From contig NZ_JAHLQK010000001.1 of the NCBI RefSeq assembly GCF_018919215.1, positions 342,430 through 406,429 on the forward strand: a stretch of 64,000 nucleotides of DNA, read 5' to 3'. Source of the DNA: Alkaliphilus flagellatus. GTDB lineage: Bacteria; Bacillota; Clostridia; Peptostreptococcales; Natronincolaceae. Both the position numbers and the translations under genes were made by a program. Shown here in pieces: positions 7,057 through 15,508 of the stretch; positions within the stretch are counted from its first letter, which is position 1, and each line of letters opens with the position of its first letter. The notes beneath the pieces were generated by a model that worked only from the letters and a program-made list of their open reading frames with translations, did not search any database and was not told where the DNA came from.

Positions 7057-9087
7057 ATGGGGAATATGACTAAACTAAGACTTAGTTCAGAGGAAGTTTT
7101 TACTCACACTGAACGCAAAGTCGTGTTATCCAGATACTATGCAATTCCTAATTCTCACTTAAAGAAGTGGCAGACTTGGAATTGTAAGCGATGGCATAAA
7201 AAATATAGGAGTATTATTTTTATTCTGATTTTAATTCTTGTATTTAACGCAACTTTATATAAAGCTGAAGCCATGGATAAAGTAATATTACAACTTAGAT
7301 GGGACCATCAATTTCAGTTTGCAGGATACTATGCAGCTTTATGGCAGGGATATTATGATGATGAAGATCTTAAAGTAGAAATTCGATCAGCCTTTACAGA
7401 GGATGGACAAATATTACAGGCAACAGATGAAGTTGCAGAAGGAAGGGCTGATTTTGGTGTAGGAGCAGTAGATATTTTAATTAAGAATGATGAAGAGTTT
7501 AATTTAGCTATTATAGCATCAATATTTCAAAGGAGTGCTGTAGAATTTTTTATGAAGGAAGAAACTCATTTTAATTCTATAGTGGATTTAGTTAATTTAA
7601 AAACTGCAAGAAGAGAAAATGACTTATTGGATATTGAACTACAGGCAATGCTTATTGCTGAAGGATTAAATCCAAATCAATTAGAATTATACAAACATAA
7701 TGGAAATTTTACAATAGATGACTTAATAACTAAACGATTTGATGTAGTACCAGTATATCTTAGTAGTATCTTATATTATTCGCAAAGAGAAGATATTGAA
7801 TTAAAATCTATAAAGCCTATAGATTATGGAATAGATTTTTATGGAGATAGTCTTTTTACAACAGTAGCACTTGCGAGGGAGAATCCAGAACTAGTCGAAC
7901 GTTTTAAAAGAGCTACTTTAAGAGGATGGGAATACGCTTTAGAAAATACTGAAGAAATGGCAGAAAAGATAGCTACATCATTTATATCAACAGAGGAAAA
8001 TGTAGAAGAAATTATTGATAGAAATAGATTCCAGGCAGAAAAGATTTTAGATCTTACATTTTATCCAGTGATACAAATAGGAAATATAAATCCTCATAGA
8101 TGGAAAACAACTCATGAATATTTACATAAGTTAGGTATTGTATCTGGTGATATTATTTTGGATCAACTTATTTTTGATTATGAGGCAATACTTATGCAAG
8201 AAACAAAACGTCAAGAAAAGATTATGAGGACATTATCTTTTTCTAGCTTGATGGTATTAGTAGCAATATTATTAATACATCTAACAGCAAAAAATACAAT
8301 GAACCAGCTTGAAAATTTGTTTCAAAATGAAATGGAAGAAAATAAGAAAAAAGAAGGTATTATAATATATCAAGCTAGGATGGCAGCTATGGGAGAAATG
8401 ATTGCAAATATAGCTCATCAATGGAGACAGCCACTTAATAATTTAGGCTTGATTCTTACAAATATTGAAGATGAATTTATGTATGAAGAATTAAGCAAGG
8501 AGTCTTTAAAAGATGCTATAGAAAGATCAAGAAGACTTATTAATAAGATGTCAGAAACTATCGATGACTTTAGATACCTTTCAAATCCTAAGGAAAGCAA
8601 AGCGGAATTCTGTATTTATGACAGTATAGTTTCTGTAATAGAATTATTGGAAGAAAAGCTAAGACTTAGTAATATAAAGGTTTTCTTTGGATATATTACT
8701 ATGGATAAAGGCTACGGGTATAATAATCAATATTCTCAAGCAATATTTAATATTATAGTTAACTCTATAGATGCATTATTAAATACAGATGTAGAGAATA
8801 GACAAATCTTAATTAATATATATAAAAAGGAAGATATGATTATAACTGAAATACAAGATAGCGGAGGAGGAATTAGTGAGGATATAAAAGATAAAATCTT
8901 TGATGTTTATTTTACCACAAAGGATAAGTCTCAAGGAACAGGCCTAGGTCTTTATATGACTAAAATTATTATTAAAAATAATTTAAATGGAAACATAAGT
9001 TGGGAAAACACAGATAAAGGAGTCAAAATGATAGTAGCAGTTCCGTGTAAAGGGGTAGATAAAAATGATGAAGGTAGAACCGAGTAG
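7057..9087 (+). CDS. Membrane histidine kinase with extracytoplasmic NMT1/THI5-like binding domain
   Basis: 676 aa as drawn from the ATG at 7057. A hydrophobic signal/anchor (IIFILILILVFNATLY, about residues 52-68) is followed by a periplasmic-binding domain of the NMT1/THI5 type (about 72-300; it starts VILQLRWDHQFQFAGYYAA), a second helix near 387-405, a DHp domain with the His in IANIAHQWRQPLNNL, and an HATPase with QDSGGGI and GTGLGLYM. Such domains bind small nutrients, in this fold often pyrimidine-, sulfonate- or nucleobase-like compounds. It pairs with the overlapping response regulator. Residues 1-45 coincide with a non-coding element found again at 10140, so the true start is uncertain; no good alternative start is visible. 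Confidence 0.85.
   Translation: MGNMTKLRLSSEEVFTHTERKVVLSRYYAIPNSHLKKWQTWNCKRWHKKYRSIIFILILILVFNATLYKAEAMDKVILQLRWDHQFQFAGYYAALWQGYYDDEDLKVEIRSAFTEDGQILQATDEVAEGRADFGVGAVDILIKNDEEFNLAIIASIFQRSAVEFFMKEETHFNSIVDLVNLKTARRENDLLDIELQAMLIAEGLNPNQLELYKHNGNFTIDDLITKRFDVVPVYLSSILYYSQREDIELKSIKPIDYGIDFYGDSLFTTVALARENPELVERFKRATLRGWEYALENTEEMAEKIATSFISTEENVEEIIDRNRFQAEKILDLTFYPVIQIGNINPHRWKTTHEYLHKLGIVSGDIILDQLIFDYEAILMQETKRQEKIMRTLSFSSLMVLVAILLIHLTAKNTMNQLENLFQNEMEENKKKEGIIIYQARMAAMGEMIANIAHQWRQPLNNLGLILTNIEDEFMYEELSKESLKDAIERSRRLINKMSETIDDFRYLSNPKESKAEFCIYDSIVSVIELLEEKLRLSNIKVFFGYITMDKGYGYNNQYSQAIFNIIVNSIDALLNTDVENRQILINIYKKEDMIITEIQDSGGGISEDIKDKIFDVYFTTKDKSQGTGLGLYMTKIIIKNNLNGNISWENTDKGVKMIVAVPCKGVDKNDEGRTE
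7078..7200 (+). ncRNA. Structured 5' element, copy B (overlaps the annotated start of the sensor kinase)
   Basis: This stretch aligns along its length with 10140-10260. Shared parts are an outer stem GTTCAG/CTGAAC (7085-7090/7109-7114), an asymmetric inner loop, a small hairpin AAGT-ACT, and a second domain in which CAATTCC (7142-7148) pairs with GGAATTG (7178-7184) around CACTT-AAAG-AAGTG. Stem bases differ from copy A in compensating pairs. It looks like a cis-regulatory RNA, possibly a riboswitch, but I cannot assign a class. Confidence 0.5.
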
Positions 9088-9847
9088 TGTTCTATGTAAT
9101 CTAAAAGTGCTATATGTAGAGGATGAAGATTTCACTAAAAATGAGATGGTTAAGTATTTAAAGCGTCGTGTAGGCAAGTTATATACTGCAGAAAATGGTG
9201 TTAATGGTATTGAAACATTTAGACAAAACAAACCTCATATTATTATAACAGACTTAAAAATGCCAGTTATGGATGGATTACAAATGATAAAAGAAATTAG
9301 AAATATGGGGTATAATTCATCAATTATTATTACTTCAGCTATATCAGATACTGATACTATATTAGAAGCTGTGGATGTAGGTATTATAAAGTATGTACTT
9401 AAACCTATTAATCCAAAGGAACTTATACATAGTATGGAAAAAATAGGTAAAGAAATTTTTAAGAACCAATTGAAGGATACAATCTTAAACAATAATATTA
9501 TACTAGATAAGGATAAAAAAAATAATTTAGAAAAGAAAATAAAGAGTGAAGTAGCTCATTTTATTAAGCTACATAGTGGAAAAGGACCTAGGGATCTTCA
9601 CGTTTTTATAGAGGCAAATTTAATAGAAATTAAGGCATTTGATATCCTTACAAATTTTGAATTATATCTAATCTCCAACAATAAAAATCACAGTCTGGTT
9701 GAATATAATAGAAGACTTTTTTATATAGAGGGCAGCGAAGAATTAGAAAAAAAAATAGAAGGTATACTAGATAATTCAGTGAAATTCTGTGATATAGTCT
9801 GTGACTGTAGAAAGAATATAGATAGAATAATATTTTCAATATTATAA
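9065..9847 (+). CDS. Response regulator with a DUF2294/MpsC-like C-terminal domain
   Basis: 260 aa. Receiver at residues 13-130, with YVEDED, phospho-acceptor Asp in IITDLKMPVMDG, the Ser/Thr switch in IIITSA and Lys in YVLKPIN. After a linker, residues 160-260 (SEVAHFIKLHSGKGPRDLHV onward) resemble DUF2294/MpsC: the shape matches the family, with a GxGP segment, a central L-T-E-L run and a final strand. No DNA-binding output domain is visible, so it may act through protein contact. It overlaps the kinase gene by 23 nt and AAAGGGGTAG serves as ribosome site. The output-domain call is from memory of the family pattern. Confidence 0.8.
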   Translation: MMKVEPSSVLCNLKVLYVEDEDFTKNEMVKYLKRRVGKLYTAENGVNGIETFRQNKPHIIITDLKMPVMDGLQMIKEIRNMGYNSSIIITSAISDTDTILEAVDVGIIKYVLKPINPKELIHSMEKIGKEIFKNQLKDTILNNNIILDKDKKNNLEKKIKSEVAHFIKLHSGKGPRDLHVFIEANLIEIKAFDILTNFELYLISNNKNHSLVEYNRRLFYIEGSEELEKKIEGILDNSVKFCDIVCDCRKNIDRIIFSIL

Positions 9848-10034
9848 ACATTATAAAAATTGTGGTTGAAATCTCAATTGCAATATGTTAGAATATTAAC
9901 AAACAACTCAAAATATACAAAATAATGCTAAGAGAGAAATTAAGTTTTGGCTCTTTTAGTTTGAATATTTAAGCTATACAACTGAATATCTAGTTGACAA
10001 TTCTTAGAGATAACAATAATTGTTAAGCTTTAAA

Positions 10035-10080
10035 AGGTCAGCACTTAAGAAGTAATTCTTCTTTTGTGCTGACTTTTTTT
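10035..10080 (+). terminator. Intrinsic terminator upstream of the permease/xanthine dehydrogenase operon
   Basis: GTCAGCAC (10037-10044) pairs with GTGCTGAC (10066-10073), with an inner AAG/CTT helix, followed by seven T. It ends the kinase/regulator transcript or acts as an attenuator in the following leader. The stretch 9848-10034 has no gene. It contains a TTGACA at 9994 without a convincing -10 box. Confidence 0.85.
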
Positions 10081-10127
10081 GTAAAGTAAATAATCCAACA
10101 AATAAGTTGGATAAAGGAAAGGGGTGA

Positions 10128-10260
10128 CAAGTTAATATCCAGTTTAGAGGAAGCTTTGCTTACACTGAACTGAGAATCATGTAAGTGCTCTATGGGTATA
10201 TCCATGGACTATGCAATTCCTATGTGCTACTTAAAGAAGCGGAGCTTTGAAATTGTAAGT
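10128..10260 (+). ncRNA. Structured 5' element, copy A, leader of the xanthine permease/dehydrogenase operon
   Basis: It contains an outer stem CAGTTTAG (10140-10147)/CTGAACTG (10165-10172) and an inner hairpin AAGC-TTT-GCTT (10151-10161), leaving the asymmetric loop AGG/ACA. Next are a hairpin ATGG-GTATAT-CCAT (about 10192-10205) and a distal domain CAATT (10214-10218)/AATTG (10251-10255) around ACTT-AAAG-AAGC. Copy B keeps these pairings with compensatory changes. Position 60-70 nt before the ribosome site suggests control of the operon by a purine, molybdenum cofactor or similar signal. The class is not identified. Confidence 0.55.
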
Positions 10261-10334
10261 AAACGGATAAATAGGATTTTAGATAGTAAAGTAGTTTGCA
10301 TTGGGAATACAAAATTAAATCGGGGGGGACTGAA

Positions 10335-11687
10335 ATGATAGAAAAGAGTAAGTCAAATATGTCTGTTTTTGATTTGAATGGAGTTCCACCATTGGGAAAA
10401 GCAATACCATTGGGATTGCAACATGTTTTAGCAATGATTGTTGGGAATGTTACACCAGCTATTATTATTGCTGGTGTAGTAGGACTTAATACAAATGACA
10501 GAACATTGCTCGTACAATGTGGCATGTTTATAGCTGGAATTGCAACTCTATTGCAACTTTATCCAATAGGGAAAATAGGTTCAGGTCTTCCTATTATAAT
10601 GGGGGTTAGCTTTGCTTATGTTCCTTCGCTTATTGCCATTGGATCGCAATATGGAATTTCAGGCATCTTTGGAGCTCAACTTATAGGGGGGATTGCTGCA
10701 ATTATTGTTGGTATATTTATTAAGCCAATAAGAAAATACTTTCCGCCACTTGTAGCTGGAACAGTTGTATTTACTATTGGATTATCTCTTTATCCTATAG
10801 CTATAAATTATATTGCTGGTGGTATGGGTGCACCAAATTATGGAGCCTTCATAAATTGGGGCATTGCTATGATTACTCTTGCAGTAGTTTTATTCTGTAA
10901 TCAATTTTCTAAAGGATATATTAAACTAGCTTCAATTTTGGTAGGAATCATAGTAGGCTATATTATCTCCATAATCTTTAGAATAGTTGACTTTACACCA
11001 GTAAAAGAGGCTGCATGGTTTGCTATTCCTAAACCATTATATTTTGGAATTGAATTTTATCCATCTGCAATTATCACAATGGTAATAATGTATATAGTTA
11101 ACTCTGTTCAGGCTGTAGGTGATTTATCTGCAACAACAGTTGGTGGTATGGGTAGAGAAGTAACTGATAAAGAACTTTCTGGAGGAATTATTGGAAATGG
11201 ATTTTGTAGTTTAATTGCTTCTTTATTAGGAGGACTTCCTACGGCTACCTATAGCCAAAACGTAGGTATAGTAGCTATGACTAAGGTTATTAGTAAGTTT
11301 ATTTTAGCTTTGGCAGCTGGCTTTTTACTTGTAGGTGCTTTTATTCCGAAATTTGGAGCTATAATGACTACAATTCCTCAATGTGTACTAGGTGGGGCTA
11401 CAATCACAGTATTTGGAATGATAACTATGACAGGTATTCAACTTATTATACAAGATGAATTGTCTGGTAGAAACATAACTATTGTAGGTTTGGCAGTAGC
11501 ATTGGGAATAGGGGTTACTCAAGTTCCTCAATCATTAGCTCTTTTCCCAAATTGGGTAATGATGGTATTTGGTAGTTCAGCAGTTATAATTTCTACAGTT
11601 GTTGTATTTGTATTAAATTTAATTCTTCCTAAAAAAACACTAGCAGATGAACAAAATGAGAGGGAAGAAATGGAATTAAAGGAGTGA
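10335..11687 (+). CDS. NCS2-family xanthine/uric acid-type permease
   Basis: 450 aa from the ATG at 10335, which has GGGGGGG 6 nt upstream; earlier in-frame codons lack one. NCS2 features include the N-terminal GLQHVLAMIVGNVTPAIII, the hydrophobic 14-helix pattern, the motif QAVGDLSATT with the substrate-binding acidic region, and GGLPTATYSQNVG. It imports a purine base by proton or sodium symport. Direct linkage to the three dehydrogenase subunit genes suggests xanthine, hypoxanthine or urate as substrate. Stop and next gene are separated by 5 nt. Confidence 0.93.
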   Translation: MIEKSKSNMSVFDLNGVPPLGKAIPLGLQHVLAMIVGNVTPAIIIAGVVGLNTNDRTLLVQCGMFIAGIATLLQLYPIGKIGSGLPIIMGVSFAYVPSLIAIGSQYGISGIFGAQLIGGIAAIIVGIFIKPIRKYFPPLVAGTVVFTIGLSLYPIAINYIAGGMGAPNYGAFINWGIAMITLAVVLFCNQFSKGYIKLASILVGIIVGYIISIIFRIVDFTPVKEAAWFAIPKPLYFGIEFYPSAIITMVIMYIVNSVQAVGDLSATTVGGMGREVTDKELSGGIIGNGFCSLIASLLGGLPTATYSQNVGIVAMTKVISKFILALAAGFLLVGAFIPKFGAIMTTIPQCVLGGATITVFGMITMTGIQLIIQDELSGRNITIVGLAVALGIGVTQVPQSLALFPNWVMMVFGSSAVIISTVVVFVLNLILPKKTLADEQNEREEMELKE

Positions 11688-11692
11688 ATAAT

Positions 11693-12493
11693 TTGATAAC
11701 AATAAGAAATTATGCTGTTCCAAAAACAGTTGAAGAAGCATATGGTTATTTAACATCAAGCAAATCTGCAACCTTATTTGGTGGAGGAGCATTTATACGT
11801 ATGGGTAAAAAAAATATATCTACTGCAATTGATTTATCAAAATGCAATTTAAATTATATTACAGAATTAGATGATTATATAGAGATAGGAGCTATGTCTA
11901 CATTTGGAGATATTGAGCATTCTTCAATATTAAAGAAATATTTTAATGATATACTTAGTATTTCTTTGAAAGAGATTGTGGGAGTTCAGTTAAGAAATAT
12001 AGTAACAGTAGGCGGAACAGTTTACTCTAAATATGGATTCTCAGATTTTATTACCGCTTTAATGGTTCTTGATACAAGCGTAAAGCTTTATAAACGTGGG
12101 ATTATTCCTTTGGAAGTATTTTTAGCTGAGGATTATAAAGATAAGGATATTTTACAAAGCATAATTATTAAGAAAGATAGTAAAATTGCAAGCTTTAAGT
12201 CCATGAGAAATTCTAGGGCAGACTACGCTATATTAAACATAGCTGTATCAAAAGAAGACTACTATAAAATAGCTGTGGGAGCAAGGCCGGGCAGAGCAGT
12301 TTTAGCTTATAAAACTATGGAATATATCAACAAAAACAAATTGACCCAACAAAATATTCCGATTGCCTTAGATATATTAAGTGAAGAAGTTATATTTGGT
12401 ACAAATAGCAGAGGAAGTAGTGATTATAGAAAAAGAATATGCGCAGTACTAGGGAAAAGGGCTTTGATGGAGGTGACTTGTCTTGAAGCTTAA
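11693..12493 (+). CDS. xdhB: Xanthine dehydrogenase FAD-binding subunit
   Basis: 266 aa from TTG at 11693. GGAG at 11681-11684 is 8 nt upstream, whereas the earlier GTG at 11684 overlaps that site. The FAD-binding fold of the molybdopterin dehydrogenase family shows ATLFGGGAFIRMG, IGAMSTFGDIE and a pyrophosphate-binding QLRNIVTVGGTV, plus the C-terminal CO dehydrogenase flavoprotein domain. It takes electrons from the 2Fe-2S subunit and passes them to NAD or another carrier. It overlaps the next gene by 11 nt. Length is typical for split three-subunit enzymes (about 260-290 aa). Confidence 0.92.
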   Translation: MITIRNYAVPKTVEEAYGYLTSSKSATLFGGGAFIRMGKKNISTAIDLSKCNLNYITELDDYIEIGAMSTFGDIEHSSILKKYFNDILSISLKEIVGVQLRNIVTVGGTVYSKYGFSDFITALMVLDTSVKLYKRGIIPLEVFLAEDYKDKDILQSIIIKKDSKIASFKSMRNSRADYAILNIAVSKEDYYKIAVGARPGRAVLAYKTMEYINKNKLTQQNIPIALDILSEEVIFGTNSRGSSDYRKRICAVLGKRALMEVTCLEA

Positions 12494-12950
12494 TGTAAAG
12501 ATAAATGGAGTTAAAAAATCATTTGACATCAGTCCAGATGAATTTCTTGTTGATACATTAAGAAATAATGGCTACATTGGAGTAAAGCAAGGTTGTGATA
12601 CTGGTACCTGTGGGGTATGTACTATTCATTTGAATGATAAAGCTGTTTTATCTTGTGTATTATTATCTGCTAGAGTAGAGGGACAAGAAATAACTACCAT
12701 AGAAGGAGTTCAAAATGAGGCAAAAGAAATCGGCAAATATTTGGTGGATGAAGGTGTAGATCAATGTGGATATTGTAGTAGTGGAACAATAATGAGTATT
12801 ATATATTTAGAAAAATGTGTTCAAAATCCAACAGATGAGGAAATACTTTATTTTTTAAACGGTAACTTGTGCAGATGTACAGGGTACATAGGACAGTTGA
12901 GAGCTATAAAAAAGTATTTGGAGGGAAAGTATAATGAAAACCGTAAATAG
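12483..12950 (+). CDS. xdhC: Xanthine dehydrogenase 2Fe-2S subunit
   Basis: 155 aa starting at TTG 12483, with GGAGGTGA about 7 nt upstream. Two iron-sulfur sites are clear: plant-type ferredoxin cysteines in KQGCDTGTCGVCTIHL plus SCVLL, and the helical-domain cysteines in DQCGYCSSGTIM and GNLCRCTGYIGQ. It relays electrons from the molybdenum centre to the flavin. It overlaps both neighbours, so the three subunits are translationally coupled. The subunit name follows the E. coli xdhABC scheme; B. subtilis calls the equivalent pucE. Confidence 0.95.
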   Translation: MKLNVKINGVKKSFDISPDEFLVDTLRNNGYIGVKQGCDTGTCGVCTIHLNDKAVLSCVLLSARVEGQEITTIEGVQNEAKEIGKYLVDEGVDQCGYCSSGTIMSIIYLEKCVQNPTDEEILYFLNGNLCRCTGYIGQLRAIKKYLEGKYNENRK

Positions 12951-15228
12951 TAGCATATCTAAACTAGATGGTATGAGTCTGGTGATGGGTAAAGCTGCAT
13001 ATACTGATGACTTTGCTCCTAAAGATGCTCTTATTGTAAAGGTATTAAGGAGTCCACATGCCTTTGCAAAAATAAAAAATATAGATACAAGCATTGCAGA
13101 AAAGATACCTGGAGTGGAGTGCATATTTACTTATAAAAACGTCATAAGAAAACCTTATACACGAGCTGGGCAGTGTTATCCAGAGCTATCTCCCTATGAT
13201 AAATTTTTATTAGATGACTATGTTAGACATGTAGGGGATGATGTAGCTATTATAGCAGCTATAGATGAAAAAACAGCTACAAAAGCTATGAAGTTAGTAA
13301 AGGTTGAATACGAGGTATTAGACCCAGTGCTAGACCTTAAAGAAGCAGAGAATAGCATTTTAGTACATCCAGAAGAAGATATTTTTACTAAAGTGGAAGT
13401 AGGATTTAATAGAGAGAAGAACATAGTAGCTAAAATAGATTTTGGTCTAGGAGATATAGAAAAGGCTTTAGAGGAAAGTGAGATTATTATTAAGAGGAGT
13501 TATAACACTCAAGCTCAAGCTCAAGCAATGATGGAGACTCAGAGAAGTTATACATACTTAGATAACTATGGTAGGCTGGTAGTTGTAACATCAACACAAA
13601 TACCATTTCACGTAAGAAGGATATTGGCAAATGCTTTAGATATTCCTATGAGCAAGATAAGAATTATAAAGCCTCGTGTAGGTGGGGGATTTGGATCGAA
13701 GCAAACAGTTCATTCTGAATTTTACCCAGCTTTAGTAACACTAAAAACTGGAAAAGCCTCAAAGATTATATATAGTCGGAGAGAGGTATTTAGAGGCACT
13801 ACTTCAAGACATGCAATGACTTTTGATATAACAATTGGGTCGGATAGAGATGGAAAAATAAAAGCCATAGATATGAAAGGGTTATGGGATACGGGAGCCT
13901 ATGGTGAGCACGCCCACACAACTTTAGGATCAGCAGGCAAAAAAGTATTAACCTTATATAATAAAGTGGAAGCCTGTAGATTTGAAGGAAAGGCCCTTTA
14001 TACTAATCATGTTCCTGGAGGAGCATTAAGAGGATTTGGAGTTACTCAAGGAACCTTTGCATTAGAATCTGCAATTAATGAATTAGCTAAAGAACTTAAT
14101 ATAGATCCCATAAAACTGAGAGAGAAAAATATGATAAAGCAAGGAGAAACCACACCTTTATATAATATGGTAACAAAAGGTGCAGGAAATGATCCTATGT
14201 ACATGGATAGTTGTCTTTTGGAGTATTGTGTAAATAGAGGTAAAGAATTAATCTCATGGGATGAAAAATATCCTATGAAAAAGATAAGCTCTACAAGGGT
14301 AAGAGGTGTAGGAATGGCAATATCTCAACAGGGTTCCGGTATTCCTAATATTGATATGGCATCTGCTACATTAAAGCTTAATGATGATGGGTTTTTTACA
14401 CTATTGCTTGGTGCTACTGATATTGGAACAGGCAGTGATACAATATTAAGTCAGATTGCAGCTGAAGCTCTAGATGTTGATATTAATAAAATTATTGTTT
14501 ATACTGCAGATACGGATATAACTCCTTTTGATAGTGGAGCTTATGCATCTAGCACTACTTATACAACTGGTAATGCAATAATAGATGCTGCAGAAAAAAT
14601 GAAAAAACTTATAGTTATGTATGGGGCAAAATATTTTAATACTGTAGATAACAATATAATTTTTAGTGGTAGTAAGATTATTAGAAAAGATAGTAAGGAA
14701 AATATAAGTTTGGAAGATTTCTCGAAAAAAATTACATATAATATGCTTTTTACGCAGTTAACTACAACTGGATCTTTTGTTCCGAAAAAGGCGGCGCCAC
14801 CGTATATGGCAGGGTTTGCAGAAGTAGATGTAGATATTGAAACAGGAAAGGTAGAAATAATTAATTTTATTGGTGTAGTAGATTGCGGGACTCCAATTAA
14901 TCCAAAGCTTGCTAAAGTACAGGTAGAGGGTGGAATAGTTCAAGGAATAGGATTTGCCCTTTATGAAGAAGTAAAATACACCAAACAAGGTAGACTAATT
15001 AACGATACCTTTATGGAGTACAAAATACCAACTAGAAAAGATATAGGTAATATATATGTTGAATTAGCAGATGGATATGATGAAACAGGACCATATGGCG
15101 CCAAATCCATAGGAGAAGTAGTTATCAATACTGTGGCACCTGCTATTACTGATGCAATATATAATGCCTGTGGAGTTAGAATTAGAGACCTACCAGCTAC
15201 TCCAGAAAAAATACTACTTAAATTATAG
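12934..15228 (+). CDS. xdhA: Xanthine dehydrogenase molybdenum-binding subunit
   Basis: 764 aa, start ATG 12934 with GGAGGG upstream. Order: a/b hammerhead domain (residues 10-120), then the molybdopterin-binding domains with PRVGGGFGSKQ, the GALRGFG active-site loop, a Q-rich pterin contact region, and the C-terminal PYGAKSIGEV with the catalytic glutamate conserved across xanthine dehydrogenases. It hydroxylates hypoxanthine or xanthine at a molybdopterin cofactor. In purine-fermenting Clostridia this enzyme family can also carry a labile selenium ligand, which sequence alone cannot show. Last gene of the operon; a terminator follows. Confidence 0.93.
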   Translation: MKTVNSSISKLDGMSLVMGKAAYTDDFAPKDALIVKVLRSPHAFAKIKNIDTSIAEKIPGVECIFTYKNVIRKPYTRAGQCYPELSPYDKFLLDDYVRHVGDDVAIIAAIDEKTATKAMKLVKVEYEVLDPVLDLKEAENSILVHPEEDIFTKVEVGFNREKNIVAKIDFGLGDIEKALEESEIIIKRSYNTQAQAQAMMETQRSYTYLDNYGRLVVVTSTQIPFHVRRILANALDIPMSKIRIIKPRVGGGFGSKQTVHSEFYPALVTLKTGKASKIIYSRREVFRGTTSRHAMTFDITIGSDRDGKIKAIDMKGLWDTGAYGEHAHTTLGSAGKKVLTLYNKVEACRFEGKALYTNHVPGGALRGFGVTQGTFALESAINELAKELNIDPIKLREKNMIKQGETTPLYNMVTKGAGNDPMYMDSCLLEYCVNRGKELISWDEKYPMKKISSTRVRGVGMAISQQGSGIPNIDMASATLKLNDDGFFTLLLGATDIGTGSDTILSQIAAEALDVDINKIIVYTADTDITPFDSGAYASSTTYTTGNAIIDAAEKMKKLIVMYGAKYFNTVDNNIIFSGSKIIRKDSKENISLEDFSKKITYNMLFTQLTTTGSFVPKKAAPPYMAGFAEVDVDIETGKVEIINFIGVVDCGTPINPKLAKVQVEGGIVQGIGFALYEEVKYTKQGRLINDTFMEYKIPTRKDIGNIYVELADGYDETGPYGAKSIGEVVINTVAPAITDAIYNACGVRIRDLPATPEKILLKL

Positions 15229-15346
15229 TTAAGCAGTAGCTTAAGTTATAAAAATAATTAACCAGTACAAAATAGTATTTAAGTATAATCAAAGGCGCCA
15301 CTAGAGTATATTCAAGAGATGTTACGAAATATGGGTTAATAAAAAA

Positions 15347-15380
15347 GCTGATAGGATTGATATAATCCTATCAGCTTTTT
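15347..15380 (+). terminator. Terminator of the xanthine dehydrogenase operon
   Basis: A perfect 12-bp stem, GCTGATAGGATT/AATCCTATCAGC, with a 5-nt loop and TTTTT after it. An A run on the other side makes it potentially bidirectional. Confidence 0.9.
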
Positions 15381-15394
15381 ATTAAAATAAAATT

Positions 15395-15424
15395 AAAACT
15401 AAAACTAAAACTAAAACTAAAACT
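15395..15424. repeat. Five tandem copies of AAAACT
   Basis: A 6-bp unit is repeated exactly five times (30 bp), 85 bp upstream of the sigma factor gene and after the preceding terminator. Short perfect repeats of this kind can change copy number by slippage. Here that would change the spacing of upstream elements to the sigma gene promoter. Confidence 0.9.
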
Positions 15425-15508
15425 ATTTATAAATTTATTACGAATATAATAATAGAATAAAAAAATACATCTATAATTTTTCTAAAACATATGGATAAGT
15501 GGTGAATT

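Noticed and set aside
8650-8672. CTAAGACTTAG inside the kinase gene, as another copy of the structured element
   Set aside because: Only the 11-bp palindrome matches; flanking parts do not, and it is in coding sequence.
9994-10022. TTGACA with TAATTG 17 bp on, possible promoter of the permease operon
   Set aside because: The -10 match is poor and the terminator at 10035 would stop the transcript at once.
15290-15345. Coding-like string GATRVYSRDVTKYG after the dehydrogenase
   Set aside because: Too short, with no start; cannot be distinguished from chance.
15395-15424. AAAACT array considered as CRISPR-like
   Set aside because: The unit is 6 bp with no spacers; it is a simple tandem repeat.
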